Assembly: GCA_946902875.1 (NCBI GenBank)
Contig: OX336337.1
Span: 372,001-436,000, forward strand
Length of the DNA: 64,000 bases
Direction: 5' to 3'
Source: Nematopogon swammerdamellus
Taxonomy: Eukaryota; Arthropoda; Insecta; Lepidoptera; Adelidae
Below the pieces are notes generated by a model, which made no database searches, was not told the DNA's origin, and saw only the letters and a list, made by a program, of their open reading frames with translations. Within the stretch, counting starts at the first letter, position 1. Each line of letters opens with the position of its first letter. The translations under genes were made by a program, and so were the position numbers. Shown here piece after piece: positions 33,276 through 44,009 of the stretch.

Positions 33276-33586
33276 GAGAACCACCAGTTTTCTTTTATTT
33301 TTATAGAAACTGACACGGTTAGCTACATCACCTACAACATCCGTGATGTCACAGCCCATAACACCTTGGTGAACTAGGTGCTACGTCAGTGCTTCTCTTC
33401 GGTAGTGCCGGCTACACTGAACTGGACGTAAAACACGGAACTATTTAAATAGCCGTTTCGACCGACCTTTTATTCAGTGCGGTGGTATCAACCCGGGCGG
33501 GTTAACACTTGCACCTAGTAATATAAGAAGGGAGTCATATCCCTTAGTCGCCTTTTACGGTTACGGTTGCAGGAGAACCACCAGTT
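33276..33586 (-). mobile_element. body-A SINE with 14-bp target duplication
   Basis: The SINE (33290-33572, minus) is flanked by GAGAACCACCAGTT at 33276-33289 and 33573-33586. Its head is truncated to GTAAAAGGCGACTAAGGG, and the body ends CAGTTTCTATAAAAATAAAA. A long duplication and an A-rich tail indicate LINE-driven insertion. Confidence 0.9.
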
Positions 33587-33589
33587 CTC

Positions 33590-34149
33590 TGTTCTCAATC
33601 AAGGCAAAATTTAAAATCTCATCAGTACAAGTGCGCACATTCGCCCGACTGCGCAAGGAGTAGCGCAGCAGCTCTTGTCTCGCGATGAATAAAGGATGGC
33701 GCGAGACGGTGCAGTTTCCAATTGCTTTACAATTTTAATGTCTCCCTCTTTCATGTCAGTATTTTTCATTACATTTTATTATTTACTTTCTGAACATAAC
33801 GACAAAATAAATGTTTTAATAAGCTATTTAAAACACACACGCGCACACGCTCTCTCTCACACACACACGCACACCCTCACACCCCCACTCCCATTAATTC
33901 ATCCCAGATATCAACACTTCTGAAGTAGCGATTGGCCAGGTTTTGTGCACAGATAACATTAAAATGTTATTGGTTGTACATGGTTGTACGTTTTTAAAAC
34001 AAGCAAATAAATAAATAAATAAAATTAATCGCACTTGAAACCAATGGAAGACGCAAGTGGAGATCCTTTGTCTCTGCTCACCACATTTGAAAATAGGTAT
34101 GAAGTTATGTATTTATGTATGTACGTATGTCAATTACCTAGTTTGAATT
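33590..34149. other. unassigned; CA/CT-rich microsatellite
   Basis: 33832-33890 is an impure (CA)n/(CT)n tract. The rest is unrecognised. Confidence 0.5.
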
Positions 34150-34704
34150 TATTTCTTCTCACGGTCTGGCTTTAAGATCTGCTGACAACTTACTCTTGGC
34201 AATACCGGCTCACTCAAGCTCTTTCTACACGGACTCTTTCACAGTACAAACAGCTCACCTCTGGAATAATCTGCCCGTGCATTTACGCTCCTCTACATCT
34301 ATGAATGTATTTAAGATTAATTTAAACAAACTTCTCCTTTCGTTACCGAAGTAAATGCAATGTATAATATTAGATACATATCTTTACTCCCCTTCTCTTA
34401 CTCTCTTGTCATTCAGTTGGTTGTGTCGCACAACGGTACCACCGATCGATGTACATAATATGTAAGTTTATTATATACATATATATGTTTATTAAAGTAT
34501 TTATGTAGTATTCGTATGTAGTTTATCATACATATTTCTTTACAGTCTAACACATTGCCACAAACTATTCTTGTTCGCCTGCATGTACTTCTCCCACATC
34601 CCAAAGGTTAGTTAGAATAGAATGCCTCGCGGCATTAAGCTCGCCTGTTGTACCTAATTTTTATAAATTGGTGTTCAATAAAGAATACATACATACATAC
34701 ATAC
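34150..34704 (+). pseudogene. CR1-like LINE C-terminus with 3' UTR and tail
   Basis: Encodes HGLRSADNLLLAIPAHSSSF, then TAHLWNNLPVHLRSS and a stop after LLLSLPK at about 34352. A ~320-bp 3' UTR follows, with TTGGTGTTCAATAAAG and an (ACAT)n tail at 34686-34704. The polymerase core is absent. Confidence 0.75.
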
Positions 34705-34721
34705 AATTACCTATATTTTTT

Positions 34722-35042
34722 TATTTTTTATTGAAACTGACAAGGTTGGCTACATCACCTACAACATCCGTGATGTCAGCCCATAACACCGGGTTGAACT
34801 TGGTGCCACGTCAGTGCTTCCCTTCGGTCGTGCCGGCTACACTGAACTGGACGGAAAACACAAACTATTTACATAGCCGTTTCGACCGACCTTTCATTCA
34901 GTGCGGTGGTACCAACCCGGGCGGCTTAAACCCTACCACCTAATTATCTATGAAGGGAGTCACATCCTTTAGTCGCCTTTTACGACATGCACGGGGAGAG
35001 ATGCAGTGCGGCTATTCTTTTAAAGTACCGGCCCCACACGGT
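34722..35042 (-). mobile_element. SINE: alternative head plus body A
   Basis: Minus-strand order is GTGTGGGGCCGGTACTTTAA head, GTCGTAAAAGGCGACTAAAG, then body A, ending CAGTTTCAATAAAAAATAAA. It has the same arrangement as 17811-18145. Confidence 0.8.
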
Positions 35043-35093
35043 ACCACTATATGTGGGTACTATTTAAAATTTAATATTTAGATTGACATTTTA

Positions 35094-35295
35094 TATTTCC
35101 CACCGTGTGGGGCTGGTAATAAAAAAGAGTATACTGACTGCATCTCGAGGTAAGGACAAGATGCCGTGATAAGTGCGACAGGTTCGCCAAATCGCCACCT
35201 GTCACCTTGGCAGGGTCCTTCCGCCGGTTCACGCAGCAGGTGGTTCTTCGTGCCTTACTTGTTGCGATAGTTATGTTGTCCGAATACATACTTTG

Positions 35296-35328
<33 letters not shown>

Positions 35329-36005
35329 TGATCATTCATATCGCAGTAACATCAGATATCGCAACCTACTGTGGCTCATAGGACGACACTCGAAACTCTC
35401 TGGACAACAAAATACTAGTATTCAAAACAGTCATCAGGTCCGTGTGGGTGGACCAACGGGATCCAGCTTTGGGGTAGTGCTAACATGTCCAATATGAACA
35501 TAATCCAACGACTACAAAACGTCATATTGAGAAACATAAGTGCAGCCCCCTGGTTCATGCGAAACAATGAAATCCAGCAGCTTCTCGACGTCCCTACAGT
35601 TAGCGAGAAAGTCCAATCCATCAGCAAAAGCACCACCCCAACATACTGGCTGAACAACTCACCGAAGAACCTATATTATATTACTCAAAATACGATGCAT
35701 AGTGGACCTATCCAAGAAGGGGTCCGCTATCAAAATGTAGAGATTGGACCACTGGGGTCAATTCTCTGAAAGCCACCACAACAGACTATCAGAAAATCTG
35801 CTAAAAGTAAAAAAAAAGTGATCCCAGATGGAACAATAACAAAAAAATATATATCGCAGTATAACTGCACTGCAATATTTGTGGTCAAACGTGGTGGTGG
35901 GTTGTGCTTTAATTGACCAGAGTCCTTGCAGCACAACATCGATTGCTCTGTTGACCCGATAGTCGGGATACGGCGTGTGGTGTGTATGTAGGCATGTGCG
36001 CCGAC
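35094..36005 (+). mobile_element. body-B SINE-like repeat split by LINE insertion
   Basis: Body-B modules at 35100-35292 (AAGGACAAGATGCCGTG to CCGAATACATACTTTGG) resume at 35885-36005 (CAAACGTGGTGGTGGGTTGT to ATACGGCGTGTGGTGTG). The ~590 bp between them are LINE sequence starting at a (TTG)n tract (35295-35325). Confidence 0.75.
35330..35800 (+). pseudogene. Jockey-clade LINE ORF2 fragment
   Basis: Encodes LWLIGRHSKLS, (frame shift) LDNKILVFKTVIRSVWVDQR, then NIIQRLQNVILRNISAAPWF and NNEIQQLLDVPTVSEKVQSI. This is the standard post-RT region of Jockey elements, related to 21168-21435. It is frameshifted. Confidence 0.8.
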
Positions 36006-36169
36006 ACGGTACATATTATTTAGGTACTTCTGTATGTAGGATTAGCTATTGCTATATAGGAATGCACATAATGTGCACTTAAACTTAGTACTCGTGCAAT
36101 GCGGCGCGACCGACCACCCCCGTGCACCCCCCTGGCGCGAGTCGCGTCGGCCGCCGCACGAGGTAGAGA

Positions 36170-36430
36170 AGTCAGTCAGTCTCCTCTTAGTGAATAGCTA
36201 CCGTACATTTATTTCGGCGCGCGGAACAATTCGGTTTGTATGGGAGCCACATCTTAGCGTAACCGGAACTGAATTTTTATTTAGCCTATCCAGTGTCGTG
36301 TCCCTTATAATCAAATGTGCTTGTACTAAGTTTGATCAAATTCGGATGATCGGTTTAAGAGTTATGGAGGAACATACATACAAAAATTAATTCTAAAAAT
36401 CCTTAATTTAGTTTTAGTATCAGACATAGA
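36170..36430 (+). mobile_element. dispersed repeat ('tttcggcgcgcggaacaattc')
   Basis: TTTCGGCGCGCGGAACAATT, then CGGAACTGAATTTTTATTTA and GATGATCGGTTTAAGAGTTA. It is present again at 42660-42930 (plus) and 44485-44745 (minus). The latter two continue into a GCCCGCGGCTTCGCTCGC-like motif widespread in Lepidoptera. Confidence 0.65.
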
Positions 36431-36510
36431 GTGTAGACTATCACCTTACCTACATACATATTATGTCCCAGCACATACTACAGCAATGGGTACATTTATT
36501 TATCTTGTCA

Positions 36511-36712
36511 GCCTCGATATCTTGCCCTCCGTCCGTCCTACGTCGCTCGAAACGGCTATGTAAATAGTTTGTGTTTTCCTTCCAGTTCAGTGTAGCCGGC
36601 ACGACCGAAGGGAAGCACTGACATGGCACCTAGTTCACCCGGTGCTATGGGCTAACATCGCGGATGTTGTAGGTGATGTAGCCAACCGTGTCAGTTTCCA
36701 TAAAAAAAAGGT
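36511..36712 (+). mobile_element. internally deleted 5S/tRNA-head SINE
   Basis: GTCAGCCTCGATATCTTG jumps directly to CGAAACGGCTATGTAAATAG, so most of the head and the first third of body A are missing. The tail is CCATAAAAAAAA. Confidence 0.75.
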
Positions 36713-36859
36713 ATAATATTTTGTTGACACGAATGGTGTCTTAGCACGTTATCCGACCACACCGCGCCGGCGCGGCGCACATAGGTCACTTTTGCAATTC
36801 TATGCGCTTAAAATTACTTATTATGTGAAAAAAATTCAATTTGGTGTTTATGCTTATTT

Positions 36860-37089
36860 TTAGGGTTCCGTAGTCAACAAGGAACCCTTATAGTTTCGCC
36901 ATGTCCGTCCGTCCGTCTGTCCGCGGCTTAGCTCAGAGACCCTTAGTACTAGAAACTTGTAAGTTAGTATGGGTATACATATTAATAACGCCGACAAAGT
37001 GGTAAAATAAAAATTTTGAAATAATTTTTTTTAGGATACCTCCCCTACACGTACAGTGGGGTTGAATTTTTTCAACCCGGACGGGATAA
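36860..37089 (+). mobile_element. 'agggttccgta' repeat fragment
   Basis: AGGGTTCCGTAGTCAACAAG, AACCCTTATAG, a (GTCC)n tract and TAGTATGGGTATACATATTA. It is related to 28574 and 49262. Confidence 0.5.
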
Positions 37090-37262
37090 GCCCTACCACC
37101 TACTAAGGTAAGAAGGGAAGGGACCTACAGTTTTACGTGGAATCCGAACCACGGTCAGCCTCCAATGGTCGAGCGGTCGCTCATCCAAGTACTGACCGCG
37201 CTCAGGCTTGCTTAACAACAGTCGACCGACCCCACCACGGAGCTACCGAGGCTGACAAACAT
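37090..37262 (-). mobile_element. 5S/tRNA-head SINE, body lost
   Basis: On the minus strand: GTCAGCCTCGGTAGCTCCGT, GCGCGGTCAGTACTTGGATG, and CCGTGGTTCGGATTCCACG. Little of body A remains. The substitutions in the T-arm (CGTGG/CCACG) are compensatory relative to 5283 (CGAGG/CCTCG). Confidence 0.75.
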
Positions 37263-37409
37263 GTTACATTACATTGACCAACATTACATGTTATAGGACT
37301 TTTTGAGAAATCTTGCAATAAAACAAAAGTTTTAGTGAAAATTTATTTCAATAAAAAACTAACAGAATTCCAACTTAATTAGACATAATATACATAAACA
37401 TAACAAAAT

Positions 37410-37676
37410 TTAACATAAATTAAAATTTAACATAACTTTATTTAATGTTGCGATACAAATCTGTCCATTGATCGGTTGTGCTTTTTCCATTTGCGTAGTA
37501 GCTGTACACAAGCAATTACCGATTATTTTACGTACGGATGCGCTTAACGTCTCACCATAATTACGTAAATCGCTATTTTCCATCACATACGTAAGTAATG
37601 CATCAGTCTTTCGCACACTGTCTTCTTCACTCCGCCAAACTGTGAACAACTCACTTCGTATGATGCCTCCCGCCAT
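37410..37676 (-). CDS. small open frame after a splice-acceptor-like tract
   Basis: From the ATG at 37676 an 88-codon frame runs to a stop at 37410 (MAGGIIRSELFTVWRSEEDS at the start, many charged residues after). The ATG context is good (GAAATGG) and follows TTTTTTTTCAG, which looks like a 3' splice site. No domain is recognised. A loose resemblance to Myb-like N-terminal regions is not enough to name it. It may be a terminal exon of an unidentified gene or chance. Confidence 0.25.
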   Translation of the reverse strand: MAGGIIRSELFTVWRSEEDSVRKTDALLTYVMENSDLRNYGETLSASVRKIIGNCLCTATTQMEKAQPINGQICIATLNKVMLNFNLC

Positions 37677-38279
37677 TTCTGAAAAAAAATTTATAAAATA
37701 CAGAGGCAAGTTGGGGCAGCCGATGTTAACACTTCTGTGTAGCTAAGTAATGGCTCTAAATAATAATAATAACTTCCAGACCAATCATCAACAAGCATAA
37801 TAGTTCTGGTCCAGTAAACGAAAAAATATAAACATTTTTCGCATTAAAATTATTGTTGTTTTGAAATCCTTGTATGCGGCCCAACTTACAAATATTCAAC
37901 ACAATTAATACGTAAAGTTATTGTACATACCTATGCGTGTCGGTTCCATAGTAACTCGTAAATATTTCAGAAAAAAAAAACAGCTTGCACACTCTTTGAA
38001 GTTTCGCCGCCAACTGGCTGACTCGTTTCATGTGATCGCGAGCGCAACCAAGAGATACTTCTCGCTCATTCCCCTGCATACGTGCGCACGTATAATCTGT
38101 TCCGAGTATGGGTTAAGGTTACACATCTATCTAGGTATTTAAATAAAATAGTTGTATCGAAAAACTAATCATTACATTTTTATACCTATTGCTCGTGTGG
38201 ATCGGTCAAAAGGCGTCCGTGCGGCGGCGCGGTGCCACAAACCATTTTGTACCTACGTTACTTTCGAAGAAGGTCCTGT

Positions 38280-38474
38280 GCCCTAATCACGAGATTTAAC
38301 CTACACCGCGTACTTACGCTACGCCGTATTCTCCGTATCATTTTTTATGGAGAAACGAAGTTCGCAAATCTATCACTAGAGGCGCTGCTCCGTTTCTCCA
38401 TACAAAGCGATGCGGAGAACACGGCGCGGCGTAGCGTATAGTACACGGTGTAGGTTAAATCTCGTGATTAGGGT
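38280..38474. mobile_element. 195-bp MITE with ~60-bp TIRs
   Basis: CCCTAATCACGAGATTTAAC at the left pairs with its inverse at the right. The arms continue through CTACACCG and TACGCTACGCCG to TATGGAGAAACG. The target duplication is unclear. The interior is a short loop. Confidence 0.75.
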
Positions 38475-39049
38475 ACTGGCATCTCCATACTTACACTGCA
38501 TGTACCTACGTACGTCCTGCGCGGTGTTGAAGGTGAAGGGAAGGACGCGTTGAAGCGAGGACGCGACCCAGGTGTCGACGGTGAGGGCGGGGCGGGGCGG
38601 GGCGAGAAGAGAGCACGTCAGGCAGGATGTGATGGATGAGCCTCCACGACACAGCTCTGGTAATTGGCTGTCGAACTCTTCGCACTGCTAAAAGCATACA
38701 CGTGTTACCATTCGCGACGGCATACCAGGCGACGACGCGGCGCCGGAGCATTAGTCAGCTGAAGGTGCCTGCGGCAGAATCAATCTACTGAAATGTTACG
38801 GATCACTCAAAGGCGCACATTCCTGTATGGTCGAGGTCAGAGACGTTGCAAACATTTAGGTGTCCGTCTCGGAAGACCTTGAACCGTGAAACTTGTAGCA
38901 CCCTCCAGCCAGGAGTTCTCCCACAACGGCCAGGCCGAAGAAACCAGAGGGCGCTGTTATTTGTCAGGAGGGAATGCACTGCACAAACTCAGGGATGGCA
39001 CAGGAGATAAAATTAATCCCATTATTATTATCGAATCTCAAACATCCAA
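38475..39049. other. unassigned sequence
   Basis: A CG-rich patch at 38585-38605 repeats GGGGC. CAGGGATGGCACAGG at 38993 resembles a hAT end but no partner was found. No gene. Confidence 0.4.
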
Positions 39050-39170
39050 AGGTTGACTGTAAGAAATCTCTGTAAGGGATAAATCCGCCTTTGCACCTTA
39101 TGTAAATTTTCTAATGTATTTGTTACTGTTTAATGTTTACTGGTGCAATAAAGAATTTTCTATCCATCTA
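39050..39170 (+). mobile_element. LINE 3' tail
   Basis: GGTTGACTGTAAGAAATCTC, GGGATAAATCCGCCTTTGCA and GGTGCAATAAAGAATTTTCT match 10135-10260. The AATAAA sits just before the microsatellite. Confidence 0.6.
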
Positions 39171-39179
39171 TTTCTATCT

Positions 39180-39450
39180 ACAATACAATACAATACAATA
39201 CAATACAATACAATACAATACAATACAATACAATACAATACAATACAATACAATACAATACAATACACTACACTACACTACACTACAATACAATACAATA
39301 AAATACAATACAATACAACACAAAACAAAACAACACAACACAACACAACACAACACAACACAACACAACACAATACAATACAATACAATACAATACAATA
39401 CAATACAATACAATACAATACAACACAAAACAATACAATACAATACAAAA
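39180..39450. repeat. pentanucleotide array (CAATA)n with variants
   Basis: A pure (CAATA)n run of about 17 units is followed by blocks of CACTA, CAATA, CAACA/CAAAA, and CAATA again. All frames are open across parts of it and are not genes. Confidence 0.95.
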
Positions 39451-39589
39451 ACTTCTTCTTTATCCAAACAATCTGGGTAAGCAATCACTCCGATTGGCAT
39501 TGTGCTGTAAGAACTCCGATAAACTACAACTCAACACTGACTACCACGTTTACCTAAGTGTTATTTATTACCTAAAACTATCAAGCAAA

Positions 39590-39790
39590 ATGGGGAATCT
39601 CGGTGGAAGGAGCGTGCAAGGAAAGTGGCTAGGTTGTCGCCCTTTACTAAGGCCTCTTGTCCTTATTATTTAGTCGCAAAACATTATAACGGTGTTTTCC
39701 GCCTTTTGCCTTCATTTTTGCTTCTCCCTTCTCGCACGGGGAGACATGGGACTATTATTTTTAAGTACCGGGCCCCATACGGTGCCGCGC
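39590..39790 (-). mobile_element. body-B repeat, degraded
   Basis: The minus strand retains GGGCGACAACCTAGCC, and the head segment GTACTTAAAAATAATAGTCC/CATGTCTCCCCGTGCGAG, with other modules diverged. Confidence 0.5.
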
Positions 39791-40000
39791 CCGTCTTTCG
39801 CCGTCGGCGAGATGTTCGGAGTTTAAAGTCTTTGATAGCATCATGCATGAGACTGAAGTAAATCACATTTAACTCTATGATGAAACGAAATATAAAAGAG
39901 GAACCGACGCGACGCAACGCGAGGCTCGAGACAGGCTGCGTCGAAATGACAATAACAGATATGAAATTGGAGAGCTCCTCCCCGACCTGCCGCGCCGCGC

Positions 40001-40487
40001 CCAAAGAGGTATTATGTACTAGCGTACTAGAGTTATCGCTCCGAAGAAAAGCAGTGTCCCAGCGGCTGAGGTATGGGGTAAGGTAGCGGGGAGGCGGAGC
40101 GCAGAGCCGAGCGGAAGAGGGGAGCGCGCGCGTGGCGGGAAGCTTGTGGGAGACAGGCAAGGGGTAAGAAGTAAGCCAGAGGGGCAGGGAGAACGATCGC
40201 ACTCGTACGTCGGTGTGCATATTGTCTTTTCATTTTAACACCTTCATCTCCAGAGCAATCGCACCTTCGACTAGCTAGTAGCTACATATCATTAAAACGT
40301 TTGCGTGAGCGCACGGACGAAGATTTGTAAGTAGGCGAGGCGCGATCGCATCAGGTAGGCGACGACTGATCCTCTCGCGCTCGACCATAGAATAGGGCTT
40401 GAGGGAGGACCGTGAACCGCAACTCGTTGGAAAATGCTAGTTCACCGAGTGAGTTCTCTAGTACGCTAGTACATAATACCTCTTTGG
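40001..40487. mobile_element. possible element with perfect 32-bp TIRs
   Basis: CCAAAGAGGTATTATGTACT at 40001 continues for 32 bp and is repeated exactly inverted at 40456-40487. The ~420 bp between is GC-rich and non-coding. Flanks are GC-rich, so no duplication could be assigned. Confidence 0.6.
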
Positions 40488-40675
40488 CCGCGCCCGCCGC
40501 CGCGCTGTAGAAACTCACAAATCCAATCGATTTTATTTGCTTTCGTTTTTTATGTCGGCGTCCGTCCAGACGAGCCGGGCTGGGAGGCGAACAATAATAA
40601 TTGCAAGCTATTCATCCCTTCGACCGTGAAAGTCTAGATCGTCCACCATCATGCGCTTTCTCAAACATTACTAGC

Positions 40676-40920
40676 CTTAACACCATTCCACCTCCGCACT
40701 ACGCGTACTGGGCAGGGGATGCACACCTATACAATTGACCTACCGAAGATACCTACCGAACCAACCGGTTCTGTAGGTATTTTATTCACAGAACCGGGAA
40801 AATGTGGAACGCACTCCCTGCTCATCTATTTCCTCCCAAGTACAGCCTGGGGTTTTTCAAAAGGGGCGTGAAAAGGCTCATGTCAAGCCGGCATAGCATT
40901 CGCAATCCCAGTGCATCACA
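40676..40920 (+). pseudogene. Jockey LINE ORF2 C-terminus
   Basis: Encodes FHLRTTRTGQGMHTYTIDLP, KMWNALPAHLFPPKYSLGFF and KRGVKRLMSSRHSIRNPSAS. A small insertion repeats the TTCTGTAGGTATTTTATTCA stretch also seen inverted at 9890-9920. Confidence 0.75.
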
Positions 40921-41222
40921 TAATATCCATTGGCATCGTTAGTCACATACTCGTAAGTGAAAGGATGCCACATGTCGCGCTTTCTATAAAAAAAAACTTC
41001 CTCTCGGTTGAAGTTGTCGTGCATCTTAATATCGATGAACCCTCAGACGAGGAGCGAAACGTTTCGTGTTTCAGCCGCAAGAATATTGACCATCGAATCT
41101 AATCCAGTGGTTGTGCCGCAACGCTGCTGCTCCAAAACCATCGCGTGTGAAGTAGCTTCATTCATTCTAACAAAGTCCTTCTGGATTTGCTGATTATACT
41201 TGAATGATAAAACATCATCGTA

Positions 41223-41605
41223 ACGTGTGCGAGTCGAACTCGCGCACCGAGGGTTCCGTATCGCCATATCATGGTCAGCGCCACTCACGCCATCTATGGT
41301 GTGTTTTATGAAATGCTTCATATTAGTTAAAATTTATGATTATTTAAAATGCTTCATACTCTTTTCGGTAGATGGCGCGCATACACTTTTTAGCTTCTTA
41401 TATGGGAACCCCGTCAATGTTGTACTTTTTCTTATTTTTATTATTTGTTGTTATAATAACACATAAGTATTCTGTGAAAACCACGGGCTAACTATTACGG
41501 TTCAAGAGATAGAGCCCTCGGGATAGACGGACAGACAGAGAGACAGACAGACAGACGGCGTAGGCTTAGTAATAGGGTCCAGTACGACGGATACGGAACC
41601 CTAAT
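41223..41605 (-). mobile_element. lepidopteran dispersed repeat
   Basis: GTGCGAGTCGAACTCGCGCA, GAGGGTTCCGTATCGCCATA, GCCATCTATGGTGTGTTTTA, a GACAGACAG tract and TACGGAACCCTA. The plus-strand relative at 62013-62200 shares the first half. It is LINE-associated. Confidence 0.55.
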
Positions 41606-41644
41606 AAGAGCCCCACTGCCATCTCCCTACTGCTAATACTTTGC

Positions 41645-42003
41645 AAAAAGTGGTGGCCGGTGTTGTGCTGTAATTTTACACACCGATTTCTCTGCTTACC
41701 GCTGTATCCCGACAATCGCGGTAAGCAGAGTAATCAGTGTTGTGCTGCAAGAACTCTGGGAAATCACAGCACAACGCCGACCACCACATTTAGCAAAGCA
41801 TTATACGTACAAGACAACTACCGAGCAGCAAGTAAGGCACGAAGAACCGACTCGGTGGGAAGTACCGCGCCAAGGTGACAGGTGGCTATCCTGTCGCCCT
41901 TTAACACGGCATCTTGCCCTTATCCCTTAGTCGCCTTTTACTACGTGCACGGAGAGAGGTACAGTGGGGCCATTCTTTTCAAGTACCGGCGGCCCCACAC
42001 GTT
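41645..42003 (-). mobile_element. body-B repeat with an inverted terminal duplication
   Basis: On the minus strand this is a full alternative head and body B. At its end (41645-41700) part of the body is repeated in the opposite orientation. This makes the hairpin CTCTGCTTACCGC...GCGGTAAGCAGAG (41690-41730). Confidence 0.7.
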
Positions 42004-42030
42004 AGAGTATCATAGATTTTGGATGTAATT

Positions 42031-42090
42031 CGGTCAGTCGGCGTGTAAGAGTCCACTGCTGGACATACGCCTCTTTAATGTTCCTTGTAC
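42031..42090 (-). pseudogene. RTE LINE 3' scrap
   Basis: CAGTCGGCGTGTAAGAGTCC and CTGGACATACGCCTCTT match the extreme 3' end of 1066-1512. Confidence 0.6.
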
Positions 42091-42584
42091 TCGTATGCGT
42101 TAACTTTCTACGTTGTTTGAGATGAAATGTGAGTCCGCGCGGGTCGAGGCTCCCCAACAAACAAATTGGTGCTAACGGCAGGTTGTTTTAGATCTTAAAG
42201 TGGTATATTGGATTAATATAACGCTTCACTAATGTAGAGCACTTATAGCACTTAATAACGCTATTGTAAAGTCACTAAAGAAACTTAACCTGTATAAGAA
42301 TGGGCCTCTATTAAAATGTTAGTTGGAGCCTGGAGGGCCACTCTACGTCCAGCCGTGGCAGCCGGCTCTCGGCTCCGTGGAGGCCGGTGGTGGAGCGTAG
42401 CGTCGCTCCACTGCGCCTCGCTTTAGCCCGCGATCAAACCTGCATACTTACCTAGTCGCAGACCTGCCCGCCCCGCCCCGCCCCGCCCCGTCTAGTCAGC
42501 CGCGCTGCGAAGCCCTATGCCTTCAGTATTCATAATTGATCAAGATTTATTGAGGCATGGAAAGCAATAGCTAACATTTATATT
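42091..42584. other. unassigned; (CCCCG)n tract
   Basis: CGCCCCGCCCCGCCCCGCCC at about 42471. No gene is recognised. Confidence 0.45.
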
Positions 42585-42930
42585 AATGAGTAGCTTTTTC
42601 CCGCGGCTTCGCTCGCGTGAAATTCGTATTTAAAAAAAAGAAGATAGTAAGTAAGCCCGCTACTGTACCTTTATTTCGGCGCGAGGAACAATTCGGTTTG
42701 TATGAGAGCCTCATCTTAGCGTAACTGGAACTGAATTTTATTTAGCCTATCCTGTGTCCCGTATAGCTAAATGTGCTTGTACTAAGTTCTATCGAATTCT
42801 GATGATCGGTTTAAGAGTTATGGAGGAGTTATATGCATACATACAGAAACGATTTCTAAAAATCGTCAATTTAGTTTTAGTATCATACATATAGACGCAA
42901 TATCTCATAAAATAAAAATAACTTACTCCA
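42585..42930 (+). mobile_element. dispersed repeat with 'cccgcggcttcgctcgcg' motif
   Basis: CCGCGGCTTCGCTCGCGTGA leads into TTTCGGCGCGAGGAACAATT. It is paired with the minus-strand copy at 44485-44745 and the partial copy at 36170. The motif is seen again inverted at 57345-57370. Confidence 0.65.
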
Positions 42931-43502
42931 TGACCGTCCCTTACAGATTTATTATTATTACTTAGTATTGATATTGATGATATTGCTTACTAAAAAGAGT
43001 GAAATAAAAAACTGTTTTAAAAAACATTGAACCGACTTCAAAAAACAACTAGGATATTTTTTAAGTAGCTCAATGTTATTAAAACAATTTTTGGACTTCT
43101 TTTCGGTTCTTGTTGCATTTCTGTGTGAAAGGTATACTCTCCAATATTAACGACCTGGAGACTGATAGGTAGGTACCTACGTACATATAACCAAATCCAT
43201 AACGGCGCGACATATCGAATACATATTATTATATTGCGTCTCTAGCTTTCCGCTCTACCTGGCCTCTCCTTCCGCTCCAGTGCTCTCTCCTCCACTCCCC
43301 CTCCCTAGACATACACACACACACACACGCTCAACCCTCTAAATACTTGACGCACACATCTACAGCCTCCGTCACAACACAATGCCAATTCCTAATTTAA
43401 CCGCGTGGACAGCTGCGGGGACTTTACGCAATGTTATATTGATCACTTTCACCTGCGTTGTGCACAGACATTCGTTTCGCAACTTATAATATTCTCTTGC
43501 TT
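42931..43502. other. unassigned AT-rich sequence
   Basis: Contains GAACCGACTTCAAAAAACAA at 43030 (a LINE-end fragment) and an (AC)n tract at 43312-43328. No gene. Confidence 0.45.
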
Positions 43503-43905
43503 GATAAGCAACCGATAGATTTGGGCATCGGCTTCTCATGCGAGAGGTCCGAGGTTCGAATCCGGTCGGCGTGTACTAATGAGTTTTTTCTGACGAAAAA
43601 ATTTACGTGCATACCTACACCTGCTGCTTCACCGTTCAGAACCGGTGTTAAACTGTAGGTCCCTTCCCTTGCCCCTTGCTAGGTGGTAGGCTCAAATTGT
43701 AGCCAACTGGGTTGGTACCACCGTACTGGATGTAAGATGGCCGCATAGCAGCCTCGGTTGTGTTCTCCTCTAGTCCAGTATAGCCAGCAATCCAGAGAAG
43801 TCTCCGGTATGGCACCTACCTTCTCGGAGGTGATATTGGCTAGTCAGAGCATGTGCTATGGTTCCTCTGACTCAGCCACCCATACCGGATTACATAAAAA
43901 AAAGA
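43503..43905 (+). mobile_element. tRNA-derived SINE, long copy
   Basis: Head GGCATCGGCTTCTCATGCGA, B box GAGGTTCGAATCCGG, then AGAACCGGTGTTAAACTGTA, GGCTCAAATTGTAGCC, and GAGGTGATATTGGCTAGTCA, ending CCGGATTACATAAAAAAAAG. The extreme 5' end (the A box) is missing. Confidence 0.85.
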
Positions 43906-44009
43906 TACAGTGCGTGTAGATTTCCCTAATCAGGCAGAATATTATGTTGTGTGCGTATTTTAGTTATAACTATGTAAAGCTTCTTTCTTTTCCTTACATA
44001 CATATCACA

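Noticed and set aside
38993..39010. hAT element starting CAGGGATGGCACAGG
   Set aside because: No inverted partner or 8-bp duplication was found nearby.
42443..42465. U1 snRNA 5' end (ATACTTACCT)
   Set aside because: The match stops after ten bases. The following sequence lacks U1 stem-loops. A similar chance match occurs at 45410.
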